Part shown: positions 1-8,424 of the stretch, in pieces
Layout: every line of letters starts with the position of its first letter
Position numbering within the stretch: position 1 is the first letter of the stretch
NCBI GenBank assembly: GCA_963769665.1
Contig: CAVYMQ010000003.1
Coordinates: 1,364,001 to 1,428,000, forward strand
DNA from: JACCTU01 sp963769665
GTDB taxonomy: Bacteria > Actinomycetota > Thermoleophilia > Gaiellales > Gaiellaceae
Direction of reading: 5' to 3'
DNA: 64,000 nucleotides
Translations under genes and position numbers: made by a program
The notes under the pieces: generated by a model
What the model was told of the DNA's origin: nothing
The model's input: only the letters and a program-made list of their open reading frames with translations
Database searches by the model: none

Positions 1-145
1 TCGGCTCGAGTGTCGGTGGCGTAGTCACCTGCGTCGTCGTCGTGCCCGCTCCGGCTTCATCGTCGTCCGCCGGACGGAAGACGAGGAACAACGCGACGAG
101 CGCGACCAGCGCGCCGAGACCGATCAGGAGCCGCATGCCTCTCAT
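1..145 (-). CDS. N-terminal part of a membrane-anchored protein, cut by the window edge
   Basis: Reading leftwards from an ATG at 145 the frame stays open to the edge and begins MRGMRLLIGLGALVALVALF, one hydrophobic segment (about residues 5-23), followed by a short acidic stretch and a Thr-rich linker. This looks like a signal anchor or uncleaved signal peptide of an exported protein whose domain lies outside the window. The ATG overlaps the stop codon of the carbamate kinase gene (ATGA), so it is the last visible gene of that operon. Function cannot be assigned. Confidence 0.6.
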   Translation of the reverse strand, partial: MRGMRLLIGLGALVALVALFLVFRPADDDEAGAGTTTTQVTTPPTLEP

Positions 146-1053
146 TCGCTGGCGATACGAGTACCGGATTTGCCCTCCAACGCGTCGGCGAGACCCGCCG
201 CGGAGACGATCAGCGCCTCCCCGCCGGTCGCCCGAACGAAGCGGAGGCAGGCCTCGAGCTTCGGCCGCATCGAGCCCGCGGCGAGCTCCGGGAGCAGCTC
301 CTCGGCATCGGCGGGCGTGAGCGACCGCACTTCCTCCTCGGCCGGCGTGCCGTAGCCGCGCAGGAGCGCAGGCACGTCCGTGACGATGACGAGCCGTCGG
401 GCGCCGAGCTCCGTGGCGAGGAGCGCGGAGGTGAGGTCCTTGTCGATCACGGCGTCGACGCCGTCGAGCCGGCCGCTTCGCACCACCACCGGGATCCCGC
501 CGCCCCCGCACGCGACGGCGACGATCCCGTCGTCGAGCAGCCGTCGAACCGCTTCCAGCTCGACGATCGTGCGCGGCTGCGGCGAGGGCACGACGCGCCG
601 CCAACCCCGGCCCGCGTCCTCGACGAGGCGCCAACCTCGTTCCTGCTCGAGGCGCTCCGCCTGCTCGCGCGAGTAGAACGGCCCGATCGGCTTGGTCGGC
701 TCGGCGAAGGCCTGGTCGTCCTCGTCGACGCGCACGTGCGTGACGACCGTCGCCACGGGTTGCTTGACCTGCGTGCCCAGCTCGAGGCCGATCAGCGAGC
801 CGATCTCCGCCTGCGTTTGCGCGACGGCGAGCCAGAGCGGCAGCGGAGGCGCCTCGTCGGCTGCGCGTTCGCTGCGCAGAAGCGCTGCGCCGACCTGCGG
901 CCCGTTCCCGTGCGTGACGACGAGCGGCCCGTCGAGCAACGGCACGAGCGCCGCACAGTGCTCGCGCAGGTTCGCGCGCTGTTCCGCGACGGTGCCACGC
1001 TCGCCCTCACGGACGAGCGCGTTGCCGCCGAGCGCGACGACGGTCGCGCTCAA
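142..1053 (-). CDS. arcC: Carbamate kinase
   Basis: 303 aa, normal length for the family. Carbamate kinase transfers phosphate between carbamoyl phosphate and ADP, usually making ATP at the end of arginine-deiminase or purine/allantoin breakdown. Visible amino-acid-kinase motifs: VVALGGNAL at residues 5-13, THGNGPQVG near 47-55, ACGGGGIPVV near 180 and VIDKDLTSALLA near 202. The start is TTG, overlapping the TGA of the upstream gene (TTGA), so the two are translationally coupled. No arginine deiminase or carbamoyltransferase is visible here; the partner is the cyclic-diphosphoglycerate-synthetase-like gene, so the carbamoyl phosphate source is unknown. Family assignment is firm; the direction of the reaction in the cell is not. 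Confidence 0.93.
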   Translation of the reverse strand: MSATVVALGGNALVREGERGTVAEQRANLREHCAALVPLLDGPLVVTHGNGPQVGAALLRSERAADEAPPLPLWLAVAQTQAEIGSLIGLELGTQVKQPVATVVTHVRVDEDDQAFAEPTKPIGPFYSREQAERLEQERGWRLVEDAGRGWRRVVPSPQPRTIVELEAVRRLLDDGIVAVACGGGGIPVVVRSGRLDGVDAVIDKDLTSALLATELGARRLVIVTDVPALLRGYGTPAEEEVRSLTPADAEELLPELAAGSMRPKLEACLRFVRATGGEALIVSAAGLADALEGKSGTRIASE

Positions 1054-2387
1054 ACGGCAACCGGCGCGAGCAGGCCCTTCTCGGCGAGCACGTCGGCGAG
1101 CGTCGGCTCGCCGACCTCCTGGAGCCGATAGGTGACGCGAAGGGCGGGCCGATCGAAGTCGACGAGCTTGCGCAGGTCGATCGGCGTGCCGATCAGGACG
1201 AGCTCGGCGTTCGACGCATCGATCGTCTTGCGCAGGTCCTCGACCTGCTCGTCGCCGTAGCCCATCGCCGGCAGCAGCTTGCCGACGTGCGGGTAGTCCT
1301 CGAAGGTCTTCGCGATCGTCCCGACGGCGAAGGGACGGGGATCGACGAGCTCCGCAGCGCCGTGCTGCTTCGCAGCGAGCACGGCCGCGCCGTAGGTCAT
1401 CTCCCCGTGTGTGAGCGTCGGGCCGTCCTCGACCGCCAGCACGCGTTTGCCGTGGATCTCGGACGCGTCGCCTTCGACGTGGAAGGGCGACGCGGCGAGC
1501 ACGACCGTCGCTTCCGGGTTGTGCTCGTGGATCGAGTCGAGCACGGCGTCGATCCCCTCCTGCGGTGCACTGTCGATCTTGTTCACGACGCAGACGTCGG
1601 CCATGCGCAGGTTCGTCTCGCCCGGGTGGTACCGAAGCTCGTGACCGGGGCGATGCGGGTCGACGACGACGATGTGCAGGTCGGGTCGGATGAACGGCGT
1701 GTCGTTGTTGCCGCCGTCCCAGAGGATCACGTCAGCCTCCTGCTCGGCCTGCGCGAGGATCGCGGCGTAGTCGATCCCTGCGAACACGAGGTTCCCCTCG
1801 GCGAGGTGCGGCTCGTACTCCTCGCGCTCCTCGATGGTGGCGTCGGCCGCCTCGAGGTCGTCGTATCTCTCGAAACGTTGAACGGCCTGTCGTGCTAAGT
1901 CCCCGTACGGCATCGGGTGGCGGAGGACGGCGACCTTCTTGCCGGACTCCCGCAGCAGTTCGGCGACGCGACGGGTCGTCTGGCTCTTGCCGGATCCCGT
2001 GCGCACGGCGCAGATCGCGACGCACGGTTTGGTCGACGGGAGCATCGTGTCGCGCGGCGAGAGCAGCAGATAGTCGGCGCCTGCGGCGAGCACGCGCGAG
2101 CCCACGTGCATGACGTGCTCGTGTGTGACGTCCGAGTACGCGAACACGACCTGGTCGATCGCCTGGTCGCGCACGATCTGCTCGAGCTCGTGCTCGGGCA
2201 GGATCGGGATCCCGTCGGGATACGCGTCGCCGGCGAGCTCGCGCGGGTAGACGCGTCCGTCGATGTTCGGGATCTGAGTCGCGGTGAAGGCGACGACTTC
2301 GACGTCGTCGCGACCGCGGTAGACGACGTTGAAGTTGTGGAAGTCGCGGCCCGCGGCGCCCGCGATCACGAGCCGAGTCGGATTCAT
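1050..2387 (-). CDS. Cyclic 2,3-diphosphoglycerate synthetase family protein (P-loop)
   Basis: 445 aa. N-terminal Rossmann-like part starts VIAGAAGRDFHNFN (7-20); a P-loop RTGSGKSQTT follows at about 129-138, and a Walker-B-like ILWDGGNND lies in the middle. The order matches the archaeal cyclic 2,3-diphosphoglycerate synthetase family, whose studied members cyclise 2,3-diphosphoglycerate with ATP to make a thermoprotective solute in methanogens. Bacterial relatives are common in some actinobacteria but I know of no proven role. It lies 9 nt after a small zinc-finger-like gene and overlaps carbamate kinase by 4 nt, so it probably acts with a phosphate-transfer or carbamoyl-phosphate reaction. 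Family call is good; substrate is inference. Confidence 0.8.
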   Translation of the reverse strand: MNPTRLVIAGAAGRDFHNFNVVYRGRDDVEVVAFTATQIPNIDGRVYPRELAGDAYPDGIPILPEHELEQIVRDQAIDQVVFAYSDVTHEHVMHVGSRVLAAGADYLLLSPRDTMLPSTKPCVAICAVRTGSGKSQTTRRVAELLRESGKKVAVLRHPMPYGDLARQAVQRFERYDDLEAADATIEEREEYEPHLAEGNLVFAGIDYAAILAQAEQEADVILWDGGNNDTPFIRPDLHIVVVDPHRPGHELRYHPGETNLRMADVCVVNKIDSAPQEGIDAVLDSIHEHNPEATVVLAASPFHVEGDASEIHGKRVLAVEDGPTLTHGEMTYGAAVLAAKQHGAAELVDPRPFAVGTIAKTFEDYPHVGKLLPAMGYGDEQVEDLRKTIDASNAELVLIGTPIDLRKLVDFDRPALRVTYRLQEVGEPTLADVLAEKGLLAPVAV

Positions 2388-2396
2388 GCATAAAGC

Positions 2397-2633
2397 CTAT
2401 TCAGTCGGGCGGCCGGGAGCCGGTCGGACCTCGGTCTCCTCGGAGCCGTGCGTCTCCCGGCGCGCGAAGTCGGCCGCGACGTCGGTGTGCATCAGGAAGG
2501 ACGCGTCGTCGGCGGCTCTCGTCCGGCGATGGCGGAGCGTGGCGCAGCGGCTGCACGAGACGAGAGGGCCCGCGCCGTCGGACGCGGTCTGCCAGCGATG
2601 TCCGCCCCGGAAGAGGCAGCGCAGGCGTCGCAT
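2397..2633 (-). CDS. Small basic protein with a possible metal-binding motif
   Basis: 78 aa. Begins MRRLRCLFRGGHRW and has a CSRC pair at about residues 27-30; together with Cys6 and His12 this could hold a zinc ion, as in many short actinobacterial proteins with a GxHxW followed by CxxC. The C-terminal half is polar and without obvious fold. It is first in the cDPG-synthetase-like/carbamate kinase operon, 9 nt before the next start. Only 28 bp separate it from the divergent M28 peptidase, so the two promoters must overlap. Function unknown. Confidence 0.55.
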   Translation of the reverse strand: MRRLRCLFRGGHRWQTASDGAGPLVSCSRCATLRHRRTRAADDASFLMHTDVAADFARRETHGSEETEVRPAPGRPTE

Positions 2634-2661
2634 GGGGGCGAGCCTAGCTAGCGTGCGATCG

Positions 2662-3474
2662 ATGGCTCGAAGGCCGCTCCTGCTCGGGCTCGCTGTCCTG
2701 TGCGCGGTGCCGGGGCTCGCCGCGGCGGCGGCCCGCGAGGGCGGTTCCGCGAAGGCGACCGTCGCCAGGATCGCAGCGCTCGGACCGAGGCCCGCGGGCG
2801 AGCCCGGGGCGGAGGCTGTCGCACAGCGGCTCGTCGCGGCGGAGCTGGAAGAGCTGGGCTACCGGGTCGTGTTGCAGCGCGTCGCCCTGCCGAACGGCCG
2901 CTCGACCCGGAACGTCGTGGGACTGACCTCGGGCCGGCCGAAGGTCGTGATCGTGGCCCACCTCGACGGCGTGCGCGGAAGCCCGGCCGCCAACGACAAC
3001 GCGTCGGGGGTCGCGGTGCTCCTGGAGCTCGCGGCCTCGCTGCGAGGCGAGCCCGGCGTGCTCGTCGCAGCGACCGGCGCGGAGGAACGAGTCGTCACGG
3101 GCTCGAGGGTGCATCTCGGTGCGCTGCGGCTGCTCCGCGGGATCTCGCCGCCGGCCAGGCGCGGCGTTCGACTTGCCGTCGCGCTCGACATGGTCGGCGT
3201 CGGAACGCGGCTGCACGTGCGCGGGCTCGAACGGCAACCGAACCGGACCGCGCAGCTGCTGCTGAGGGAGGGAGGCAGCACGTACCTCCGCGACGACGGC
3301 GACTCCGACCACGCCGAGCTCACGCGGAACGGGTTGCCCGCAGCGTGGCTCCAGTGGCGTACCGACGCGTGCTGGCACGAGTCCTGCGACGTCGCGCGTC
3401 GCGTCGACGCGCGCAAGCTGGAGACGGCGTTTCGCGTCGCGCTGCGTGCGGCGCTCGCGGCGCTGAAGAGCTAG
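2662..3474 (+). CDS. Secreted M28-family metallopeptidase
   Basis: 270 aa from the ATG at 2662; an in-frame GTG at 2653 would add three residues. Residues 1-20 form a signal peptide (ARRPLLLGLAVLCAVPGLAAA). The M28 two-zinc ligands can be read in order: His in VAHLDG, Asp in ANDNASG, the Glu pair in TGAEE, Asp in ALDMVG and His in DSDHAEL. M28 enzymes are aminopeptidases or carboxypeptidases; substrate cannot be told. Without the usual protease-associated domain it is a minimal version. It is exported, so it probably trims peptides outside the membrane. Its last 4 nt overlap the end of the convergent M3-like peptidase gene. Confidence 0.85.
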   Translation: MARRPLLLGLAVLCAVPGLAAAAAREGGSAKATVARIAALGPRPAGEPGAEAVAQRLVAAELEELGYRVVLQRVALPNGRSTRNVVGLTSGRPKVVIVAHLDGVRGSPAANDNASGVAVLLELAASLRGEPGVLVAATGAEERVVTGSRVHLGALRLLRGISPPARRGVRLAVALDMVGVGTRLHVRGLERQPNRTAQLLLREGGSTYLRDDGDSDHAELTRNGLPAAWLQWRTDACWHESCDVARRVDARKLETAFRVALRAALAALKS

Positions 3475-4964
3475 GCGACGTTCTCGCGCACGCGCTCGGC
3501 GACCGATTCCATCTCGATCGACCCGCCGGTGACCTCGCGCAGGAGCTCGTCCGCGTTCATGCGCTGACCCTCCGACCACAACTCGCGCACGAGCGAGCCG
3601 GCCGCGCGCTGCGTGTACCAGTCGCGCCCGAACTTCTCCTGCAGGAACGTCGAGAGCTGCGACTCGAGCGCCCAGGCCCGGAGGTACGCGTGCACGTAGT
3701 AGCGCCCGTCCATGTCCCACAGGTAATCCTGAGGCGCCGGCGTGATCTTCAGCGCGTCCGCCTGGAGCTCGACGTATCGGGACTGCAGCTCCCGCGGGTC
3801 GTCGGCCTGGTGGAACTCGATCTCGTAGAGGAGCTTCGCGCAGTAGCGGCGGACGAAGTACAGCAGGATCGCAGACCCTTCGGCCGCGTACTCGCGCGGC
3901 TTGGGGAAGTCGAGCATCTTCGAGAGCCACCCTGCGTCATCGGTCAGGTGCTCGAGCAGCATCGCCCAGCCCTCGGTGACGGCGTTGTCCCCGAGCCGCT
4001 TCTCCTCGACCGAGAGCGACGACGACGTGTGCGCGAAGTGCTCGGCATGGCCGGCCTCGTGGAAGAGCGCGCTCCAGTCGTCGGCACCGCCGGTGGGCTT
4101 GATCACGAGCATCACCTTGTCCGGCACCTCGATCGGCACGCAGAACGCGCGCGGGTCCTTCAGCGGCCGGTTCTCGACGTCGAGGTGCACGTTCTCCTGA
4201 CTGTCGAGGTCGACGCCGAGGCCCTTGAGCGTCGCGCGGAGCGCGGGCAGCATTCGTTCGGCCGGGAAGCCTACGTCCCAGGTCGTCGCGCGCATCATGC
4301 GGTCCTTGTCCCAGCGCTCGGCCTCGGAGAGCGGCGTCCCGACGCGGTCGCGGAAGAGCTTGTCCACGAGCTTCGTGTGCAGCTGCTCGGTCGACGACAG
4401 GAACGCGCGGCACTGGTCGCCGAGCCCTTCGAGGTCGTAGCCGAAGTTCTTGTAGAGCTCGAAGTAGTTGTCTGCTCCAAGCTGTCGCACGGCGTCGCGC
4501 ACACGCTGGTGCGACTCGAGGTAGAGCGGGTTCAGGTGCTCGTCGACCAACTCGTTCCGCAGGCGCTCGAGCCGCTCGCGCTTGCCCCGGTCGGCCTCGT
4601 TCATGATCGTCGGCTTGATCATCCGGAACGGGATCTCCTCGCCGTCGACGGTCGTCTTGAGCTCCGTCTCAGCCTGCGCGAGCTTCTCCTCGAGCTCCGT
4701 CGTCAGCTGGCCGAGGTAGCCCTCGCAGGCGAAGCGCCAGAGCTCGCGGATCCCGGAGCTGCCGTTCACCGCCGCGCCGATCGAACGCGCCTGCTCGATC
4801 GTCGTCAGGTCGGCGAACTCGTCGTAGATCGCCTCCAGCTCGAGCCGCTCCTTGTGGCCGGCGAAGTGGAGGTAGTACTCCTCGTCCAGGGTCGCGATGA
4901 ACCTGTCGGCCCGCTGGCGGTAGTCGTCGAGGTCTCGTGCGGATGCTGGAGCGACGGGCGGCAT
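3471..4964 (-). CDS. HExxH zinc metallopeptidase, M3-like
   Basis: 497 aa, no signal peptide. The zinc site HEAGH lies near residues 297-301 within WSALFHEAGHAEH, and the third ligand is probably the Glu of VTEGWAMLLEHL about 25 residues on, the arrangement of thermolysin-fold gluzincins. The helix-rich N-terminal half and the tail YLWDMDGRYYVHAYLRAW resemble M3/M32-type oligopeptidases that act inside the cell on short peptides. It is shorter than classical PepF or Dcp (600-680 aa). It diverges from yjbQ across only 20 bp and converges on the M28 peptidase. Confidence 0.75.
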   Translation of the reverse strand: MPPVAPASARDLDDYRQRADRFIATLDEEYYLHFAGHKERLELEAIYDEFADLTTIEQARSIGAAVNGSSGIRELWRFACEGYLGQLTTELEEKLAQAETELKTTVDGEEIPFRMIKPTIMNEADRGKRERLERLRNELVDEHLNPLYLESHQRVRDAVRQLGADNYFELYKNFGYDLEGLGDQCRAFLSSTEQLHTKLVDKLFRDRVGTPLSEAERWDKDRMMRATTWDVGFPAERMLPALRATLKGLGVDLDSQENVHLDVENRPLKDPRAFCVPIEVPDKVMLVIKPTGGADDWSALFHEAGHAEHFAHTSSSLSVEEKRLGDNAVTEGWAMLLEHLTDDAGWLSKMLDFPKPREYAAEGSAILLYFVRRYCAKLLYEIEFHQADDPRELQSRYVELQADALKITPAPQDYLWDMDGRYYVHAYLRAWALESQLSTFLQEKFGRDWYTQRAAGSLVRELWSEGQRMNADELLREVTGGSIEMESVAERVRENVA

Positions 4965-4972
4965 CGGGTTCG

Positions 4973-4978
4973 TAGGAT
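4973..4978 (+). promoter_or_regulatory. Probable -10 element of a leaderless yjbQ promoter
   Basis: TAGGAT ends exactly 6 nt before the yjbQ ATG at 4985, which places the transcription start on the A of the start codon. No ribosome-binding site is present. The complementary strand of the same bases reads TATCCTA, which can serve as the -10 of the divergent peptidase gene starting at 4964, so the 20-bp gap seems to hold two overlapping promoters. Confidence 0.5.
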
Positions 4979-4984
4979 AGTCAG

Positions 4985-5386
4985 ATGCACGAGATCAGCC
5001 TCTCCACCGACCGGCGCACCCAGCTCGTCGACATCACGGAACAGGTCCAGGGGGCGCTCGACGGGGACGCGGCCTCGGCGTCCGCCGCGCTCATTTTCGT
5101 GCCCCACACGACGGCGGGCGTGACGATCAACGAGCACGCCGACCCCGCGGTCGCGCGCGACTTCGAGAAGGCGCTCGAGCGGATGGTCGCGGACGAGTGG
5201 GGCTGGGAGCACATCGAGGAGGGCGAGGAGAACGCTCCCTCGCACATCCGCGCGGCGCTGATGAGCCCGCAGGTGCTCGTGCCGATCCGCGACGGGAAGC
5301 TCGCGCTCGGGACCTGGCAGGGGATCTTCTTCTGCGAGTTCGACGGGCCCCGCAAGCGGACGGTCTACATCTCGACGCTGCACTGA
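4985..5386 (+). CDS. yjbQ: YjbQ/UPF0047 family protein
   Basis: 133 aa, full length. Shows the family signature: VPHTTAGVTINEHADP near residues 38-53 with the conserved His and Glu, a WEHIEEGEENAPSH block, and a C-terminal LGTWQGIFFCEFDGPRKR. Such proteins have weak thiamine-phosphate synthase activity in vitro; their main role is unclear. It is first in a tight row with the ABC transporter: its TGA shares one base with the next ATG (TGATG). The coupling may reflect only operon packing, as no thiamine gene is nearby. Confidence 0.9.
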   Translation: MHEISLSTDRRTQLVDITEQVQGALDGDAASASAALIFVPHTTAGVTINEHADPAVARDFEKALERMVADEWGWEHIEEGEENAPSHIRAALMSPQVLVPIRDGKLALGTWQGIFFCEFDGPRKRTVYISTLH

Positions 5387-6273
5387 TGATCGAAGTCGTC
5401 GATCTCACCAAGCGGTACGGAAAGGTGCTCGCGGTAGACCGCCTGTCGTTTCGCGTCGAGCCGGGGACGATCACGGGCTTCCTCGGGCCCAACGGGGCGG
5501 GCAAGTCGACGACGCTGCGCTCGGTGCTCGGGCTCGTCCATCCGGACGCCGGCGGTGCGACCGTCCTCGGCCGCGCATACCGCGAGCTCGACCGGCCGCT
5601 GCACCGGGTCGGCGCGGTGCTCGAGGCGAGCGAAGTGCACCCGGGGCGATCGGGCCGGAACCACCTTCGCGTCCTCGCCGCGGCGACAGGCGTCCCGCGC
5701 TCGCGCGTCGAGGAGGTGCTCGCACTCGTCGAGCTGTCCGCGGCCGCGAAGCGTCGCGTGAAGGGCTACTCGCTCGGGATGCGCCAACGTCTCGGTCTCG
5801 CAACCGCGCTGCTCGGCGACCCCGAGGTGCTCGTGCTCGACGAACCGGCGAACGGGCTCGATCCCGCAGGGGTCCGCTGGCTGCGCGATCTCCTCCGCTC
5901 GCTCGCCGCCGAAGGCCGGACGATCCTCGTCTCGAGCCACGTGCTCGCCGAGGTCGCGCAGACCGTCGACCGCGTCGTGATCATTCATCGCGGCAAGCTC
6001 ATCCAGCAGGCGACGATCGCCGAGGTGCTGGCGGGCGCACAGGGAGGCACGCGCGTGCGCAGCCCGGAGGCGTCGCGGCTGCGCTCATTACTCGCCGCGC
6101 AGGGAGCCACCGTCACCGAGCTCGAGGACACGACGCTCGTCGCGGATCTGCCGCCCGAGCAGATCGGCGAGCTCGCGGCGGCGAACAACATCGTGCTGCA
6201 CGAGCTCACCATCGAGCGCGCGACGCTCGAGGAGGTCTTCCTCGAGCTGACCGGCGGAGAGACGACGCAGTGA
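5386..6273 (+). CDS. ABC transporter ATP-binding protein
   Basis: 295 aa. Walker A GPNGAGKST near residues 33-41, signature YSLGMRQRL near 127-135, Walker B VLVLDEPANGLDP near 147-159 and switch His in VSSHVLAE. The last 90 residues form the accessory domain typical of the CcmA/NatA-like exporters of peptides, antibiotics or sodium. It pairs with the permease that starts inside its stop codon (GTGA). Substrate unknown; no immunity or biosynthetic genes nearby point to one. Start chosen at the ATG overlapping the yjbQ stop. Confidence 0.93.
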   Translation: MIEVVDLTKRYGKVLAVDRLSFRVEPGTITGFLGPNGAGKSTTLRSVLGLVHPDAGGATVLGRAYRELDRPLHRVGAVLEASEVHPGRSGRNHLRVLAAATGVPRSRVEEVLALVELSAAAKRRVKGYSLGMRQRLGLATALLGDPEVLVLDEPANGLDPAGVRWLRDLLRSLAAEGRTILVSSHVLAEVAQTVDRVVIIHRGKLIQQATIAEVLAGAQGGTRVRSPEASRLRSLLAAQGATVTELEDTTLVADLPPEQIGELAAANNIVLHELTIERATLEEVFLELTGGETTQ

Positions 6274-7019
6274 CCGCGCTCGTGCAGGCGGAGCTGCTCA
6301 AGGTCCGCACAGTCCGCTCGTGGTGGGCGTATCTGATCGTGATCGTTCTCCTCACCGGCATCGGCGCCGCCGGCGAGATCGGATCGTCGGACAACGCGGA
6401 CCGAAGCACGCTCAGCTTCCAGCTCGACCTCGTCGAGACGATCGGGCTAGCGGTGCTCTTCGCGATCATCCTCGGGATCACGATCATCACGAACGAGTTC
6501 CGGCATGGGACGGTCACGCCGACGTTCCTTGCGGAGCCGCGCCGAGAGCGGGTGATCTTCGCGAAGGCGATCGCAGCCACCGTGGTCGCGATCGGGTTCG
6601 CGCTGCTGTCGCTCGTCGTCGTCGCGGCCGTCGCGATCATCTGGCTCACGATCGTCGATGCGCAGCTACAGCTCGGCGACGCAGAGTTCCTGACGCGCAT
6701 CGGTGAGCAGACCCTCTCGACCGTGCTCTGGGCGCTGCTCGGCGTCGCGATCGGCACGGCCGTGCACAGCCAGGTCGCCGCGCTCGTCGGAACGCTCATC
6801 TGGATCTTCCTGGTCGAGAACCTGCTGGTCGGGCTCCTCGGGCTGGTCGACTTCGACCGCGTAGCCGAGTACCTGCCGTTCCACGCTCTCGACGCGGCCG
6901 ACGGTACCGGCGCTGACAACCTGCTCTCGTACGGGCCAGGCGTTGCGGTGTCCGTCGGCTGGATTCTGTTGCTCGGTGCGTTCGGCATCTGGCGCACCCG
7001 TCGCCGCGACATCAGCTGA
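6270..7019 (+). CDS. ABC-2 type transporter permease
   Basis: 249 aa, GTG start overlapping the ATPase stop. About six membrane segments: near residues 17-35, 50-75, 100-125, 140-165, 172-195 and 220-240. The N-terminus ALVQAELLKVRTVRSWW and the motif TNEFRHGTVTPTFL are typical of ABC-2 permeases of the NatB/BcrB type. It forms the membrane part of the exporter with the preceding ATPase, probably as a dimer. The RNA methyltransferase follows after 16 nt. Confidence 0.88.
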   Translation: MTALVQAELLKVRTVRSWWAYLIVIVLLTGIGAAGEIGSSDNADRSTLSFQLDLVETIGLAVLFAIILGITIITNEFRHGTVTPTFLAEPRRERVIFAKAIAATVVAIGFALLSLVVVAAVAIIWLTIVDAQLQLGDAEFLTRIGEQTLSTVLWALLGVAIGTAVHSQVAALVGTLIWIFLVENLLVGLLGLVDFDRVAEYLPFHALDAADGTGADNLLSYGPGVAVSVGWILLLGAFGIWRTRRRDIS

Positions 7020-7035
7020 CACGTACGCTGCGAAG

Positions 7036-8418
7036 GTGGCAGCGCCGGTTGCGAAGGACGAGGAGCTCGAGCTCACGATCGATTCGCTCGCCTACGGCGG
7101 GAACGGCGTCGCGCGGCTGAACGGGTTCGTCGTCTTCGTCCGCCGGGGGCTCCCGGGCGACACGGTGCGCGCGCGCGTGACGAAGGTGAAGCGGAACCAC
7201 GCGGAGGCGCTTGCGACCGAGATTCTCTCGCCCGGCCCCGTCCGGGTCGACGCCCCGTGCCAGCACTACCCGGCGTGCGGCGGTTGCCGGTTCCAGGACC
7301 TCGCGTACGAGGCGCAGCTCGCGGCGAAGGCCGACCAGGTCGCCGACGCGCTGCGCAGGCTCGGCGGAATCGCCGACCCGCCGCTCGAGCCGATCGTTCC
7401 CGCCGCGTCGGCCTTCAACTACCGGAACAAGATGGAGTACTCCTTCACGCAGTACGAGGAGGGCCCGACGCTCGGGCTGCACAGAGCCGGCCGCTGGGAC
7501 GAGGTGCTCGAGATCGAGAAGTGCTGGCTCACCACCGACCTCGGCAACGACATCCGCAACGCCGTTCGCGCGTGGGCGCGCGAGGAGGGGCTCCAGGCGT
7601 ACGACCAGGAGACGCACAAGGGCTACCTCCGCCACCTCGTCTACCGCGAGGGGCGGAACACGGGCCAGGTGCTCGTGCAGCTCGTGACCGCTGAGGGCGA
7701 GCGCTTCGAGGCCGGCTACTTCGTCGAGACGATGCGGCGGTTCCCGGAGGTCCGCTCGGTGCACTGGGCGATCAACGACTCGCCCGCCGAGGTCACGAAT
7801 CTGCCGACGAAGCTGCTCTGGGGTGACGATTCGATCGAGGAGCAGCTGTGCGGCCTGCGCTTCCGCGTCAGCCCGAACGCGTTCTTGCAGACGAACACGG
7901 AGATGGCCGAGCGGCTGTACGGGATCGTCGCCGAGTACGCGGCGCTCACGGGCAAGGAAACGGTGTGGGATCTCTACTGCGGGATCGGCTCGATCGGCCT
8001 GACGCTCGCGAAGGACGCATTGACGGTGTGGGGGATCGAGGTCTCCGAGGAGTCCGTCGCCCGCGCGATCGAGAACGCGGAGCTGAACGAGATCACGAAC
8101 GCGGCGTTCTTCGCCGGCAACGTCGGGCTCGCGATCGAGGAGCTGCGCGACCGCTCGGGTGCGCCGGACATCGTGGTCGTCGACCCGCCGCGCGCGGGCC
8201 TCGCGGGGAAGGCGCTGCGGCGGCTCGGGCGGATCGGCGCGCCCCGGATCGTCTACGTCTCGTGCAACCCGACCACGCTCGCGTCCGACTTGAAGACGCT
8301 GCGCGAGCAGTTCGGCTACGAGCTCCTCCGCGCCCAGCCGGTGGACATGTTCCCGCACACGCCGCACGTCGAGTGCGTGACGCTGCTCGAGAAAACCGGT
8401 CCGACGCTCGAGTCGTAG
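7036..8418 (+). CDS. RNA (uracil-5)-methyltransferase, RumA/TrmA family
   Basis: 460 aa from GTG 7036, the start that gives a normal TRAM-domain N-terminus (ELTIDSLAYGGNGVAR). Cysteines in CQHYPACGGC (near 75-84) and the later EKCW can bind a 4Fe-4S cluster. The SAM fold shows LYCGIGSIGL, VVDPPRAGL and the catalytic VSCNPTTLASD. These enzymes make 5-methyluridine in 23S rRNA or tRNA; which uridine is modified cannot be told from sequence. It ends the yjbQ-ABC operon after a 16-nt spacer. Confidence 0.92.
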   Translation: MAAPVAKDEELELTIDSLAYGGNGVARLNGFVVFVRRGLPGDTVRARVTKVKRNHAEALATEILSPGPVRVDAPCQHYPACGGCRFQDLAYEAQLAAKADQVADALRRLGGIADPPLEPIVPAASAFNYRNKMEYSFTQYEEGPTLGLHRAGRWDEVLEIEKCWLTTDLGNDIRNAVRAWAREEGLQAYDQETHKGYLRHLVYREGRNTGQVLVQLVTAEGERFEAGYFVETMRRFPEVRSVHWAINDSPAEVTNLPTKLLWGDDSIEEQLCGLRFRVSPNAFLQTNTEMAERLYGIVAEYAALTGKETVWDLYCGIGSIGLTLAKDALTVWGIEVSEESVARAIENAELNEITNAAFFAGNVGLAIEELRDRSGAPDIVVVDPPRAGLAGKALRRLGRIGAPRIVYVSCNPTTLASDLKTLREQFGYELLRAQPVDMFPHTPHVECVTLLEKTGPTLES

Positions 8419-8424
8419 GTAGGG

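Noticed and set aside
2700..5123. 807-codon plus-strand frame across two peptidase genes
   Set aside because: Overlaps M28 in another frame and M3-like antisense; no domain visible.
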